A stretch of 64,000 bases of DNA. Origin: Riemerella columbina (GTDB lineage Bacteria > Bacteroidota > Bacteroidia > Flavobacteriales > Weeksellaceae). How positions within the stretch are numbered: the first letter of the stretch is position 1; the number at the start of each line of letters is the position of its first letter. The DNA lies in NCBI RefSeq assembly GCF_030517065.1, contig NZ_CP103950.1, forward strand, positions 1,426,001 to 1,490,000. Direction: 5' to 3'. The position numbers were made by a program, and so were the translations under genes. Shown here in pieces: positions 27,600 to 36,250 of this stretch. The notes under the pieces were generated by a model, which did no database searches, had not been told where the DNA came from, and saw nothing but the letters and a program-made list of their open reading frames with translations.

Positions 27600-28565
27600 A
27601 TGAAACTCAGAACGGAAGTGAACATCGTGGCGACCACGGCACAGCGCATTAAGGTAGAGCATCAAGTGTTTTCTATCGGCTCTTGTTTTGCTTCCGAGAT
27701 GAGCCAACGGCTTTCTGATGGGCAATTGCGGACTTTGCACAACCCCTTCGGCACTATTTTTAATCCGTATTCTATCCACCAAGCGATGCAACGGATTACC
27801 GCCAACCACCACTACACCGCCTCTGATTTGATTTTTGAAAATGGGCGCTACCTCTCGTTAGACCATCACACCAGTTTTGACCACCAAGATGAAACTTTGG
27901 TTTTAGAGAACATCAACCAGAATATCCAGTCGGCACATCATTTTCTTAAAGAGGCACAGTGGGTCATCATCACTTATGGCACCAGTTTTATTTATGAATA
28001 CCTCCCCACGCGCCAGCCTGTAGCCAACTGTCATAAAATCCCCCAACAACGGTTTTCTAAACGCCTCCTCTCCGATGCAGAAATCCAAAACGCTATGGCA
28101 GAAACCATCGCTTGTATCCAAAACATTGCGCCAGAGGATGTTCAGATTTTATTCAGTATTTCGCCAGTGCGACACACCAAAGAAGGCATGATAGAAAACC
28201 AATGGAGCAAAGCGAAACTCATCAACCAACTCCACCAAGTGATTGCCGAGCTGCCCCACGCCCACTACCTCCCCATTTATGAAATTATGGTAGATGATCT
28301 AAGGGATTACCGTTTCTACAAGGCGGATATGATCCACCCCACGCCACAAGCTGTGGATTATATCTTTGAGCAATTTATGGCGGCTTATGCAGCACCAGAA
28401 ACCCGCGATTTCATCAAAGAGAATTTTAAAATTTTGAATGGACTACAGCACCGCCCTCTTCTGCAAGATGAGGCTTACACTCGGTTTTTAGACCAACTAA
28501 AACAAAAAATGGCTCAACAGCAAGCCAAAGTCTCTTTTCCTATTTTTAAAGAAGAAAGGAAGTAA
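27600..28565 (+). CDS. GSCFA-domain protein
   Basis: 321 residues. The name-giving motif appears as IGSCFASEM (residues about 26-34), then FGTIFNPYS and the C-terminal HPTPQAVDYIFEQF. The family has an SGNH-hydrolase-like fold and is predicted to act as an esterase or lipase; substrate unknown. It starts 10 bp after the DprE1-like gene, so it is probably in the same operon and could modify a glycan or lipid product. Confidence 0.88.
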   Translation: MKLRTEVNIVATTAQRIKVEHQVFSIGSCFASEMSQRLSDGQLRTLHNPFGTIFNPYSIHQAMQRITANHHYTASDLIFENGRYLSLDHHTSFDHQDETLVLENINQNIQSAHHFLKEAQWVIITYGTSFIYEYLPTRQPVANCHKIPQQRFSKRLLSDAEIQNAMAETIACIQNIAPEDVQILFSISPVRHTKEGMIENQWSKAKLINQLHQVIAELPHAHYLPIYEIMVDDLRDYRFYKADMIHPTPQAVDYIFEQFMAAYAAPETRDFIKENFKILNGLQHRPLLQDEAYTRFLDQLKQKMAQQQAKVSFPIFKEERK

Positions 28566-28590
28566 CCCCTTTGAATTTCATCATCAAAAT

Positions 28591-28626
28591 AAAAAACCAC
28601 CTCAGCCCAATGCCGAAGCGGTTTTT
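28591..28626. terminator. Terminator between convergent GSCFA and hmuY genes
   Basis: A 13-bp stem with three G.U pairs on the minus strand and flanking T-runs on both strands; best for hmuY. Confidence 0.7.
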
Positions 28627-28648
28627 CTCTTATGATAACACATTAACT

Positions 28649-29278
28649 TTATTTACTAAAAACCTTGCTGCCGTTGGTTTGGTAGGCATAGGTAAAGGTA
28701 TAGTAGCCTAAATCTTTAGGGTTGGTTGGTTGCTCTGGTGCATCTTTATAATAGCTGGCAATTTTCAATTTTGCATACTTACCCTCTGCCGTTTTAATAA
28801 CGATGGTTTTCGCTTTGATAGGCGTAATGGTATGGGTAGAAAAATCATAATTGTACCAACCTTTGCCAGACCCTGTAGGGATAGCGAGAACATAATTGCC
28901 ATTTACCAACTCGTCTATCTTCATTTGAGCATCTTCTGGCGCTTCTTTTACTTCCTCATAGGCTTTTTCAATAAGCGCTGCAGCACCTTTGGCATCTTTA
29001 TTTCTGGTATAACTATTCACGATAATGGTAGTGCCGTTAAAACCGATATCCCATTTGGCAGTGGCAAGTTCTTTATCATCTACTTGTTTGTTCTCTTTCA
29101 GGCTGTAGAGCGTAAAGTTTTTGGCATCGCCATCGCTATAAGCACTGTGGACTTTAAGGTTTTTCACTTCTTTGACTTGTACCGTAGCCGCTGGATTTTC
29201 TACAATAGGCTCGTCTCTGTCGCTTGAGCATGAATACAGCACCATAGCTGCACATACGCCGAATAGGATTTTTTTCAT
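28649..29278 (-). CDS. hmuY: HmuY-family heme-binding lipoprotein
   Basis: 209 residues. Lipobox MVLYSC with acylated Cys17 makes it a surface or periplasmic lipoprotein. The body shows the HmuY fold sequence (NLKVHSAYSDGDAKNFTLYSL, AKWDIGFNGTTIIVNS, GKGWYNYDFSTH). HmuY proteins capture heme and pass it to the TonB receptor HmuR, here encoded just upstream. The spacing of 30 bp to hmuR suggests one operon read leftward. Confidence 0.88.
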   Translation of the reverse strand: MKKILFGVCAAMVLYSCSSDRDEPIVENPAATVQVKEVKNLKVHSAYSDGDAKNFTLYSLKENKQVDDKELATAKWDIGFNGTTIIVNSYTRNKDAKGAAALIEKAYEEVKEAPEDAQMKIDELVNGNYVLAIPTGSGKGWYNYDFSTHTITPIKAKTIVIKTAEGKYAKLKIASYYKDAPEQPTNPKDLGYYTFTYAYQTNGSKVFSK

Positions 29279-29308
29279 TGCTAATCTTTTTTAATTGTTA
29301 ATATTCTC

Positions 29309-31366
29309 TTATAAATCTATTTTGAAATTAAGCCACCACAACCTGCCATAGAACTCGGGGTTGTAATAGGCATCTCGATAATTGAGCACATTATCTACGC
29401 CCACCTGCACGGTGTATCGGCGTTGCCAAGTTTTCCCCACCGAGGTATTCATCAGAACATACCCTGGCGCCGTTTCCTTTTTATTATTGATGATGCCATT
29501 GCCATCTAAATCCGCAAAGCCATAACGCCCTCGGTAGATGGTGCGGACATTTGCCAGCCAGCCATTTTGGTCTTGATAGAAAATTTTAGCATTAAAGGTA
29601 TGTTTGCTACGACCTATAATTCCAAAATAATGGTGAGGCTTGAGCTTGATGAGCACGCCAGCATCATTCTCGCCGCTACTGATGGTGCCATTTTTAATTT
29701 TTTCTAATACCGTTTCATCTTTGGCTTCAAGGTATTGGTAACCGCCTGAAAAGTTAAGGTAAGGCGCTATTTGCCAACTTAGTTCCGCCTCTATACCTTG
29801 GGTAAACACGCGGTCAAGGTTACGATAAGAGAACACATTTTGACCATTGGTTTTTCTGGCAATTGCCGCGGTATTGATTAAATTTTTAATCTGATTTCTA
29901 AAAATATTGAGGTTGATTTTCAAGTTTTTTATCGGTTTAACATCACCACCGAAATTCCACGCCCAAGAGCTCTCCGCCTTTAAATCTGCAATGTGCTCTG
30001 GAGAAATCAGCACTTGACTAATCAGCCCTTGTTGCTGCATTTTTGCCATCATCGTTTGCACCTCTTGTGTTCCCAACACCGAATATCCCACCAAACTATT
30101 GGTAAAATTAAGGTACAGTTGGCGGAAATCTGGTGCCTTAAAACCTCTGCCCACCGATGTCCTTAGCGTGATGGTTTTGGAGAATTTAAAATCGGTGGAG
30201 AGTTTAGGGTTAAACTGCGAACCAAAAATGCTATTGCTATCCCAGCGGAACCCTGCCAAAACAGTCCAACGCTCCATTGGTTTGATAGAAGCCTGAGCCA
30301 ATGCATAATATTGCGTAGCGTGTTTGGTATCATCATACCTTGTTGCCGCGATGTCTTGCCAGATTACCCCTGCGCCAAAAGTGGTTTGCAGTTGAGGCAT
30401 CCATTTCAGTTCGGTAAAATTTTCGGCTTTGTGGTAATGCTCACGGTAGAAAGTATCATCAAAAAGGCTTTGGTCGGACAAAAACCGAAGTTCACTATTA
30501 TTCTGAAACCCTGTGTGGTAGAGTCTTAGCACAGAGGTTACCTTCTCCGATGGCTGCCAAGTGAGCGTGGGTGCGATATTATAATCCACCGTGTTAGAGG
30601 TGCCCGTTATTTTTTCGCCCTGATAGCGAGATTTTGTATCTATTTTCTCATTGTACCAACGCCCATAGACTTGCATTTTCCACTTGGGGTTAAAGGTATA
30701 AGTCCATTTGGTGGCATAGGTATAAGTTTCAAAGGGATTCACGGTTTTGGCATATTCATCATCTTGAAAACCATAGCCTTCCGATGAATATCTATTGGCA
30801 GAAAACTCGGCGGAAAGGCGGTTTTTCACCCAACTCAGGTTGCCGCTGATGTCCAGCGTGGTATTGGTTTCGCCTTTAATACTCAAACTTCCCTGCGTGG
30901 TTTTAGGCTCTTGGGTAATAATGTTGATCACGCCAGCCAAAGCATCAGAGCCATACAGCGAGGAACTCGGACCTTTAATCACCTCAATGCGTTGGATGTC
31001 ATTCACGGTAATTCGGGATAGGTCTAAAGTCCCTGCCATTCTGCCCAAAAGCGGCATTCCGTTCACTAAAATTAGGGCATACTCGGCGCCCATCCCTTGG
31101 ATTTGAACGCCTGTGCCGTGATTATGCGTAATCACCAAGCCTGTTTGCTCCAAAAGCACTTGGCTCAGCCGCCTGCTCCCTGATTGTTGGATTTGTTTTT
31201 TGTCGATAATCCGAATCGGAATGGGCACTTCGGAAGCCTTTTGCTCAAAGGTATTGCCCGAGATCACAACAGGCTCTATCTCTTTAATCGTATCTTTTTT
31301 AAACTGCCCCCAAACCAAAGAGGGCAACAAAAATACAACGGCTATGGTAGCATTAGGCTTCTTCAT
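29309..31366 (-). CDS. hmuR: TonB-dependent heme receptor, HmuR-like
   Basis: 685 residues from ATG 31366 (MKKPNATIAVVFLLPSLVWG signal peptide); the frame continues to 31420 but without family similarity. Plug domain about 35-150 with EPVVISGNTF (TonB-box region) and VEVIKGPSSSLYGSDALAGVINIIT (written as IEVIKGPSSS-LYGSDALAGV), then a 22-strand barrel ending in WWLNFKIDL. Partner of HmuY in heme uptake; divergent from the DUF6607-like gene across an inverted-repeat operator. Confidence 0.88.
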   Translation of the reverse strand: MKKPNATIAVVFLLPSLVWGQFKKDTIKEIEPVVISGNTFEQKASEVPIPIRIIDKKQIQQSGSRRLSQVLLEQTGLVITHNHGTGVQIQGMGAEYALILVNGMPLLGRMAGTLDLSRITVNDIQRIEVIKGPSSSLYGSDALAGVINIITQEPKTTQGSLSIKGETNTTLDISGNLSWVKNRLSAEFSANRYSSEGYGFQDDEYAKTVNPFETYTYATKWTYTFNPKWKMQVYGRWYNEKIDTKSRYQGEKITGTSNTVDYNIAPTLTWQPSEKVTSVLRLYHTGFQNNSELRFLSDQSLFDDTFYREHYHKAENFTELKWMPQLQTTFGAGVIWQDIAATRYDDTKHATQYYALAQASIKPMERWTVLAGFRWDSNSIFGSQFNPKLSTDFKFSKTITLRTSVGRGFKAPDFRQLYLNFTNSLVGYSVLGTQEVQTMMAKMQQQGLISQVLISPEHIADLKAESSWAWNFGGDVKPIKNLKINLNIFRNQIKNLINTAAIARKTNGQNVFSYRNLDRVFTQGIEAELSWQIAPYLNFSGGYQYLEAKDETVLEKIKNGTISSGENDAGVLIKLKPHHYFGIIGRSKHTFNAKIFYQDQNGWLANVRTIYRGRYGFADLDGNGIINNKKETAPGYVLMNTSVGKTWQRRYTVQVGVDNVLNYRDAYYNPEFYGRLWWLNFKIDL

Positions 31367-31460
31367 AATCTTGCATTTACAACATCTCGGATTGATAGTT
31401 TTATAAGCTGATCCGCTCATTTTCTTTCTCTTATCTTCATCATTAAGAATAAGAACGAGG

Positions 31461-31468
31461 CAAAAGTA
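31461..31468 (-). promoter_or_regulatory. -7 element of the hmuRY promoter
   Basis: TACTTTTG on the minus strand. The operator arm at 31486-31496 falls in its -33 region. Confidence 0.5.
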
Positions 31469-31485
31469 AATTATTATTTTTAAAC

Positions 31486-31530
31486 ATTCTAAATAAGTTT
31501 TAATGATATTTGTCAGTTTTTATTTAGAAT
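31486..31530. promoter_or_regulatory. Inverted-repeat operator in the hmu divergent promoter
   Basis: ATTCTAAATAA (31486-31496) and TTATTTAGAAT (31520-31530) are exact complements 23 bp apart. Each arm overlaps the core of one of the two divergent promoters, so one regulator could control both directions. An iron/heme regulator is expected, but the sequence is not a classic 19-bp Fur box. Confidence 0.55.
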
Positions 31531-31539
31531 AATTTTAAT

Positions 31540-31547
31540 TAAGTTTG
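31540..31547 (+). promoter_or_regulatory. -7 element of the DUF6607-like gene
   Basis: TAAGTTTG, 20 bp before the ATG at 31568 and 9 bp after the right operator arm. Confidence 0.55.
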
Positions 31548-31567
31548 CAACGAAAAATTATCAAACT

Positions 31568-32479
31568 ATGTTTAATACTATTTTAGCTCAAAAGAAATTA
31601 GCGCTGGGGCTATTCCTCGCTTGCGGTTTATCCTACGCTCAAAAACAAGAAGATGTGAACGCCATCAAGGCGATGACGGGGTGCTACAAGGTATCCTTCA
31701 ACTTTGCAGAAACTTTCTCCCCTAACAAAGACTACGAAAAAACGGACAGCTATCACTCTCGTGCGTTAGAATGGATTACCGTTGCGGATGAAAAACCTGG
31801 CAAAGTTGTGCTACAGCACATTCTTGTCGTTAATCCAGAGGGCGAAGGTAAAGATGCCATAGTCAAACACTGGCGACAAGATTGGCTCTATCAAAACACT
31901 GATTTTTATACCTTTGACAAAGAAAACCATTGGAAATTCCAATCTTTACCTGCAGATGCCGTAAAGGGACAATGGACGCAAGTGGTTTATCAAGTTGATG
32001 ATGCGCCACGCTATTCGGCTTCTGGAACTTGGATACACGCCGATGGCAAAAACTACTGGGAAGCCAATGCTGATGCGCCACTACCCCGCCGAGAGTACAC
32101 CACAAGGAAAGATTATAATGTACTGAACCGTACCAACAGACAAGAAATTATGCCTTGGGGCTGGCTTCATTTTCAAGACAATACTAAAATTTTAAGAGAA
32201 GACGGCAAGCCTGATACCATCATCGCGGAAGAAATTGGAAAGGAAAAATACACCAAAGTAGATGATGCCCGCTGCCTGCCTGCACAAAAATTCTGGAAGG
32301 AATATGCTCCACTGTGGGCTGCCGTACGCCAAGCGTGGCAAACCAGATTAGACCAGAAAAAAGACCTCTACACACAGCCTAAAACTAAAGATGTGCACCT
32401 CTACGGTCCTCTGATGAAATTAGAGCCCAACCAAACCAAAGAAGCTCAAGATTTAGTGAACCGCTATATTCTAAAATAA
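31568..32479 (+). CDS. DUF6607-like secreted protein of the heme locus
   Basis: 303 residues with a signal peptide ending LSYAQ (about residue 25). Conserved-looking blocks: MTGCYKVSFNFAETF, EWITVADEKPGKVVLQHILVV, HWRQDWLYQN, and TRKDYNVLNRTNR. I recognise it as the DUF6607-type protein often next to heme/iron uptake genes in Bacteroidota. No enzymatic motif is visible. Expression is probably tied to hmuRY through the shared operator; a function in heme handling is inferred from context only. Confidence 0.7.
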   Translation: MFNTILAQKKLALGLFLACGLSYAQKQEDVNAIKAMTGCYKVSFNFAETFSPNKDYEKTDSYHSRALEWITVADEKPGKVVLQHILVVNPEGEGKDAIVKHWRQDWLYQNTDFYTFDKENHWKFQSLPADAVKGQWTQVVYQVDDAPRYSASGTWIHADGKNYWEANADAPLPRREYTTRKDYNVLNRTNRQEIMPWGWLHFQDNTKILREDGKPDTIIAEEIGKEKYTKVDDARCLPAQKFWKEYAPLWAAVRQAWQTRLDQKKDLYTQPKTKDVHLYGPLMKLEPNQTKEAQDLVNRYILK

Positions 32480-32518
32480 TTTTAGCGTGTGGTGTTGGCT
32501 TGATGCACCGCAACAATA

Positions 32519-32544
32519 GAAGCCTCAGCGTACGCTGAGGCTTC
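32519..32544. terminator. Perfect 26-nt palindrome after the DUF6607-like gene
   Basis: GAAGCCTCAGCGT and its complement with no loop, nested in ACAATA/TTATTGT arms. It lies between convergent genes and may act as a terminator although no strong T-run follows. Confidence 0.55.
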
Positions 32545-32644
32545 GTCAATTATTGTCGTTCTATCATAACTTAAAATTGAAAAATCTATAGGAATAATAT
32601 ATTTTCAATTTGTCCTTAAAATAGAGTTGATAAAATTCCTATTC

Positions 32645-33667
32645 CTAATACTCAAACAACACGCTTCCCCAAGTGAAGCCGCTGCCAAAGGCAGATAAAC
32701 AGACCAAATCGCCGCGTTTTACCTTGCCTTCTTCTATGGCTTCGCAGAGGGCAATTGGAATAGATGCCGCCGTGGTGTTGCCATATTTTTGGATATTGAT
32801 GAAGACTTTGTCCTCTGGTAGTTTGAGCAATTGCTGTACATATTGCGCAATCCTGATGTTGGCTTGGTGCGGAATCAGCATATCTAAATCTTCTATGGTT
32901 TTGCCCGCTTTATTTAAAGCCTCCAAAATACTTTCTGGAAAGCGCGTAACGGCGTGTTTGAAGACAAAATTACCATTCATATAAGGGTAAAGTTCTTTCT
33001 TGGTAATGGCTTCTGGCTCTGTGAGAAGTCTATCGCTCCAGCCGTATTTCGTTCCTGGGAATTTCACGGCTAATTCTTCGGCGTATTTCCCTTCGGAGTG
33101 CATATTTACGGCTAAAATATTACCTGCGTTTTCATCTTCGGTAGCGGATAAGACCATTGCCCCTGCACCATCACCAAAGATTACAGAAACATTACGCCCT
33201 TCATCTGAAAAATCCAATCCAAAAGAATGAATTTCGGCGCCTACCACAAGGATGTTTTTGTAAACACCCGCTTTAATAAAGGCATCTGCCACGCTCATAG
33301 CATACACAAAGCCCGAACATTGGTTGCGGACATCTAAGGCGCCAACGGTATCGCAACCTAACATCTCTTGCAATATCACCCCACAACCAGGGAAAAAATA
33401 ATCTGGCGACAGCGTGGCAAAGATGATGTAATCTATATCTTTAGCGGTAAGTTGCGCTTTGTCAAGGGCTTTTGTAGCAGCTTGGTAGCCTAAATATGCC
33501 GTGGTTTCTTCGGCGTCTATTTTATTTTTGCGGTGGCGTCTTTCCTTAATTCCTGTGCGTTCGGTAATCCATTCATCACTGGTGTTCATCCGCTGGGATA
33601 AATCATCATTGGTTACCACATGGTCTGGGACATAGTAGCCCATTCCTTTGATTATCGTTTTTGGCAT
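32645..33667 (-). CDS. fabH: 3-oxoacyl-ACP synthase III
   Basis: 340 residues from ATG 33667 (MPKTIIKGMGYYVPDHVV); a TTG at 33688 lies inside the -7 element and is rejected. It starts fatty acid synthesis by condensing acyl-CoA with malonyl-ACP. Catalytic Cys in VRNQCSGFVYAM (about residue 115), His in LIPHQANIRI and Asn in YGNTTAASIP. Full length. A second FabH-type gene is at 45175-46236. Confidence 0.92.
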   Translation of the reverse strand: MPKTIIKGMGYYVPDHVVTNDDLSQRMNTSDEWITERTGIKERRHRKNKIDAEETTAYLGYQAATKALDKAQLTAKDIDYIIFATLSPDYFFPGCGVILQEMLGCDTVGALDVRNQCSGFVYAMSVADAFIKAGVYKNILVVGAEIHSFGLDFSDEGRNVSVIFGDGAGAMVLSATEDENAGNILAVNMHSEGKYAEELAVKFPGTKYGWSDRLLTEPEAITKKELYPYMNGNFVFKHAVTRFPESILEALNKAGKTIEDLDMLIPHQANIRIAQYVQQLLKLPEDKVFINIQKYGNTTAASIPIALCEAIEEGKVKRGDLVCLSAFGSGFTWGSVLFEY

Positions 33668-33685
33668 ATCAAAAAAATTAGGCTG

Positions 33686-33693
33686 CAAAAATA
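33686..33693 (-). promoter_or_regulatory. -7 element of fabH
   Basis: TATTTTTG on the minus strand, 18 bp before ATG 33667. Confidence 0.6.
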
Positions 33694-33766
33694 AGACTTT
33701 CCTTATTTATCTCCCAAAATAAAACGCCAATCTGATGAATAGGTGTTTTAGAAATGATATTTTTTC

Positions 33767-33774
33767 TATTTTTG
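33767..33774 (+). promoter_or_regulatory. -7 element of corA
   Basis: TATTTTTG, only 4 bp before the ATG at 33779; implies a leaderless message. Confidence 0.6.
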
Positions 33775-33778
33775 CAAG

Positions 33779-34687
33779 ATGGCAAGAGCACTTATTTTCA
33801 GCAACCCTTTTTGTGAATGGATTGATGTAAAATCCCCTGATAGAGAGGATTTGGAATATTTACACCAAACTTATAAAATCAATAAGCTCCACTTAGAAGA
33901 TGCCATAGACCCCAGCCATCTCCCTAAATTTGAACAAGTAGACGGGGTTAAATTCTTCCTCACTCGGGAGAATATAGAGTTGCAACGGAAAAATCTTAAC
34001 GGCGTGAACGATATCAGCACCAAACTCGGGATTTTCATCGTGGGAACAACGCTCATCACCATCCACAGAGCGGATAATAATAGTACGAAAGAGCTCATCA
34101 ACCGCATTAAAGATCATCTTTATCAGTTTCAAAACACCACGGCAGACCAGCTCGCTTTGATCCTTGGGCTAAAGGTGATGAAATCTTTTGATGATGAGAG
34201 TAAACGGCTGGTAGAAATTGTGGATAAGATAGAAAACGAGATTTTTTTACAGAATAATCCCAACTATAACCCGATTAAAAAGCTCTACAAAATCAAGCGC
34301 AAGGCAGGACTCAACACGCGCGTGCTCAGTATGTCTTCAGATTGGATCAATGCCTTTAAATACCTCAACCTCAAAGATATAGAGATTGCAGATTTAATTG
34401 ACAAACAGAAAGATGTGATGGCAGATTTTGACCACCTCAACTCGCAGATTACCAACCTGATCTCTATGTATATTGCACTTTCTGACCAAAAAGCCAACCA
34501 AGTGATGAAACTCTTAGCCATTTACTCGGTGTATTTTCTCCCTATTACCTTTATTGCAGGGCTTTATGGGATGAATTTTGAGTTTATGCCAGAGCTCCAC
34601 CATCCGTTGGGGTACTTTATCACACTTGCGGTGATGGCAGCCATTGTCCTCGCGACCTTTATCTTTTTTAGAAAGAAAAAATTCTAA
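33779..34687 (+). CDS. corA: CorA-family magnesium/divalent cation transporter
   Basis: 302 residues. A long cytoplasmic N-terminal domain (1 to about 240) is followed by two membrane helices (about 242-262 and 276-297) with the family pore motif YGMNFEFMPEL between them. Imports Mg2+ (or Co2+/Ni2+). Confidence 0.9.
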   Translation: MARALIFSNPFCEWIDVKSPDREDLEYLHQTYKINKLHLEDAIDPSHLPKFEQVDGVKFFLTRENIELQRKNLNGVNDISTKLGIFIVGTTLITIHRADNNSTKELINRIKDHLYQFQNTTADQLALILGLKVMKSFDDESKRLVEIVDKIENEIFLQNNPNYNPIKKLYKIKRKAGLNTRVLSMSSDWINAFKYLNLKDIEIADLIDKQKDVMADFDHLNSQITNLISMYIALSDQKANQVMKLLAIYSVYFLPITFIAGLYGMNFEFMPELHHPLGYFITLAVMAAIVLATFIFFRKKKF

Positions 34688-34695
34688 TTGTTGCC

Positions 34696-35247
34696 TTATT
34701 TTTTAGGCTTCCATTGGTTGAAAAATGTCTTAACTTTCTCCACGCCATAACCTTTGCCATCTTCTAAAACAGCACTGTCTTGAATGTGGAGCATTTTGCC
34801 ATTTTCATCTAAAACGATGAAAACAGGATAGCCATATTTAGCCCCTGGGTTGTCAAAACGAGCAAAAATGGCTTCGTTCTTATTTTCTTTGGAATAGTTG
34901 AGGTGATAGTACAAGTAGTTTTCATCTACAATAGACTGAAGTTCTGGTGTTTTCTTCACAAAATCATTGAACCTTAAACACCAAATGCACCAGTTGCCGC
35001 CCGCTTGTATCATAATATTTTTATGCTCCTTTTGGGCTTGTTTTACCAATTCTTGAAGCTTCGCCTCTGCATCTTCCTCAGGGTGGTAAGGCTTTTCTAA
35101 GCGCGCTCTTTCCTCTGCGGCTTTTTGTTTTTTCAGCGCTATAGAATCTTGCGTGGTGGCAGGTGCCGTTTCTGTTTTACTTTGGCAAGAATAAAGTGCC
35201 AAGTTAGCGAATAATAAACCGCCTAATATCAAAATGGATTTTTTCAT
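34696..35247 (-). CDS. Thioredoxin-like lipoprotein
   Basis: 183 residues from ATG 35247; an in-frame upstream extension (to 35277) adds only ten residues before a standard signal sequence. Lipobox ALYSC gives acylated Cys22. A charged linker (about 25-65) leads to a thioredoxin-like domain with the CxxC site in NWCIWCLRF. Thioredoxin_7/DUF255-like proteins of this kind reduce or protect periplasmic thiols; the partner is unknown. Convergent with corA, 8 bp apart. Confidence 0.8.
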   Translation of the reverse strand: MKKSILILGGLLFANLALYSCQSKTETAPATTQDSIALKKQKAAEERARLEKPYHPEEDAEAKLQELVKQAQKEHKNIMIQAGGNWCIWCLRFNDFVKKTPELQSIVDENYLYYHLNYSKENKNEAIFARFDNPGAKYGYPVFIVLDENGKMLHIQDSAVLEDGKGYGVEKVKTFFNQWKPKK

Positions 35248-35318
35248 TGTCTTGAAATTTTTAAGATTAGAGCCCAAAGATAATTAAATTTTAGAGATGT
35301 TAAATAGTTTACAATTTG

Positions 35319-35326
35319 TAAATTTG
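35319..35326 (+). promoter_or_regulatory. -7 element of the acyltransferase gene
   Basis: TAAATTTG, 21 bp upstream of the proposed TTG start at 35348 but downstream of the ATG at 35297. Confidence 0.5.
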
Positions 35327-35347
35327 CTGCCGAAAAATTATTTTATT

Positions 35348-36220
35348 TTGAATCGTATTTTATTTTCTATTCTCATTTTAATATCAAAACTGCCACTGCG
35401 GGTGCTCTATCTCTTTGCTGATGTCATTTTTGTGTTGCTTTATTTTATTTTAGGCTATAGAAAAAAAGTGGTTTTAGAAAATCTCAGTAATGCCTTCCCA
35501 GAGCGGTCATCAGCGGAAATCAACGCTATTGCAAAACAATTTTATCGTGATTTTTCGGACTATCTTGTGGAAACGCTGAAGGCTTTTACCATTTCGGAAA
35601 CGGAACTTCGCGTTCGGGTGCAGCACCTTAACCAACATTGGTTCCACCAAGCCAAACAAGAGGGCAAAAATGTCATTCTCCTCTCTGGGCATGTGTTCAA
35701 TTGGGAATGGTTTAACGCTTTGGCAACGGTAGTTCCTCAGCAACATTCCTACCCTGTTTATCGTAAAATTCAAAATCAATTTTGGGAAGAAAAAATTAAG
35801 TTGGTGCGTGGGCGCTTTGGGAATACACCGCTGGAGGCAGGACAGGTGATCCGTCAAATGCTCAAAACGCCGAACGATGGCAATTCTATCTATATGTTTG
35901 TGGCTGACCAGTCACCGCATATTTCGGAAATCCACTATGGGCTTAAATTTCTCAACCAAGATACACCTACCTTTATCGGCTACGACAAGCTCTCCACCAA
36001 AATGGATCTCATCTTTATTTATTGCGAAATGAAGAAAGTTAAAAGAGGCTACTACCAAGTGAATTACCACAGAATTTACCCTAAAAATGGAGAGAAATTT
36101 GAAACTTACGAAGTGGTTAATCGCTTTCATCAATTGTTAGAAAACACCATCCGAAAGCACCCTGACAACTGGTTGTGGAGCCATAGACGCTGGAAATATC
36201 AACACGCTTTAAAAAAATAA
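35348..36220 (+). CDS. LpxL/HtrB-type lysophospholipid/lipid A acyltransferase
   Basis: 290 residues from TTG 35348 (read as MNRILFSILILISKLPLR). The longer frame to ATG 35297 would start upstream of the inferred transcription start. N-terminal membrane anchor, then the acyltransferase motif SGHVFNWEWF (HxxxxE type, near 118-127), QVIRQMLK, and VADQSP. Adds a secondary acyl chain, probably to lipid A or ornithine/glycine lipids, at the inner membrane. Next gene is a glycosyltransferase 30 bp downstream. Confidence 0.8.
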   Translation: MNRILFSILILISKLPLRVLYLFADVIFVLLYFILGYRKKVVLENLSNAFPERSSAEINAIAKQFYRDFSDYLVETLKAFTISETELRVRVQHLNQHWFHQAKQEGKNVILLSGHVFNWEWFNALATVVPQQHSYPVYRKIQNQFWEEKIKLVRGRFGNTPLEAGQVIRQMLKTPNDGNSIYMFVADQSPHISEIHYGLKFLNQDTPTFIGYDKLSTKMDLIFIYCEMKKVKRGYYQVNYHRIYPKNGEKFETYEVVNRFHQLLENTIRKHPDNWLWSHRRWKYQHALKK

Positions 36221-36250
36221 AACCTCATAAAACCCTAAAATCTGCATCCT

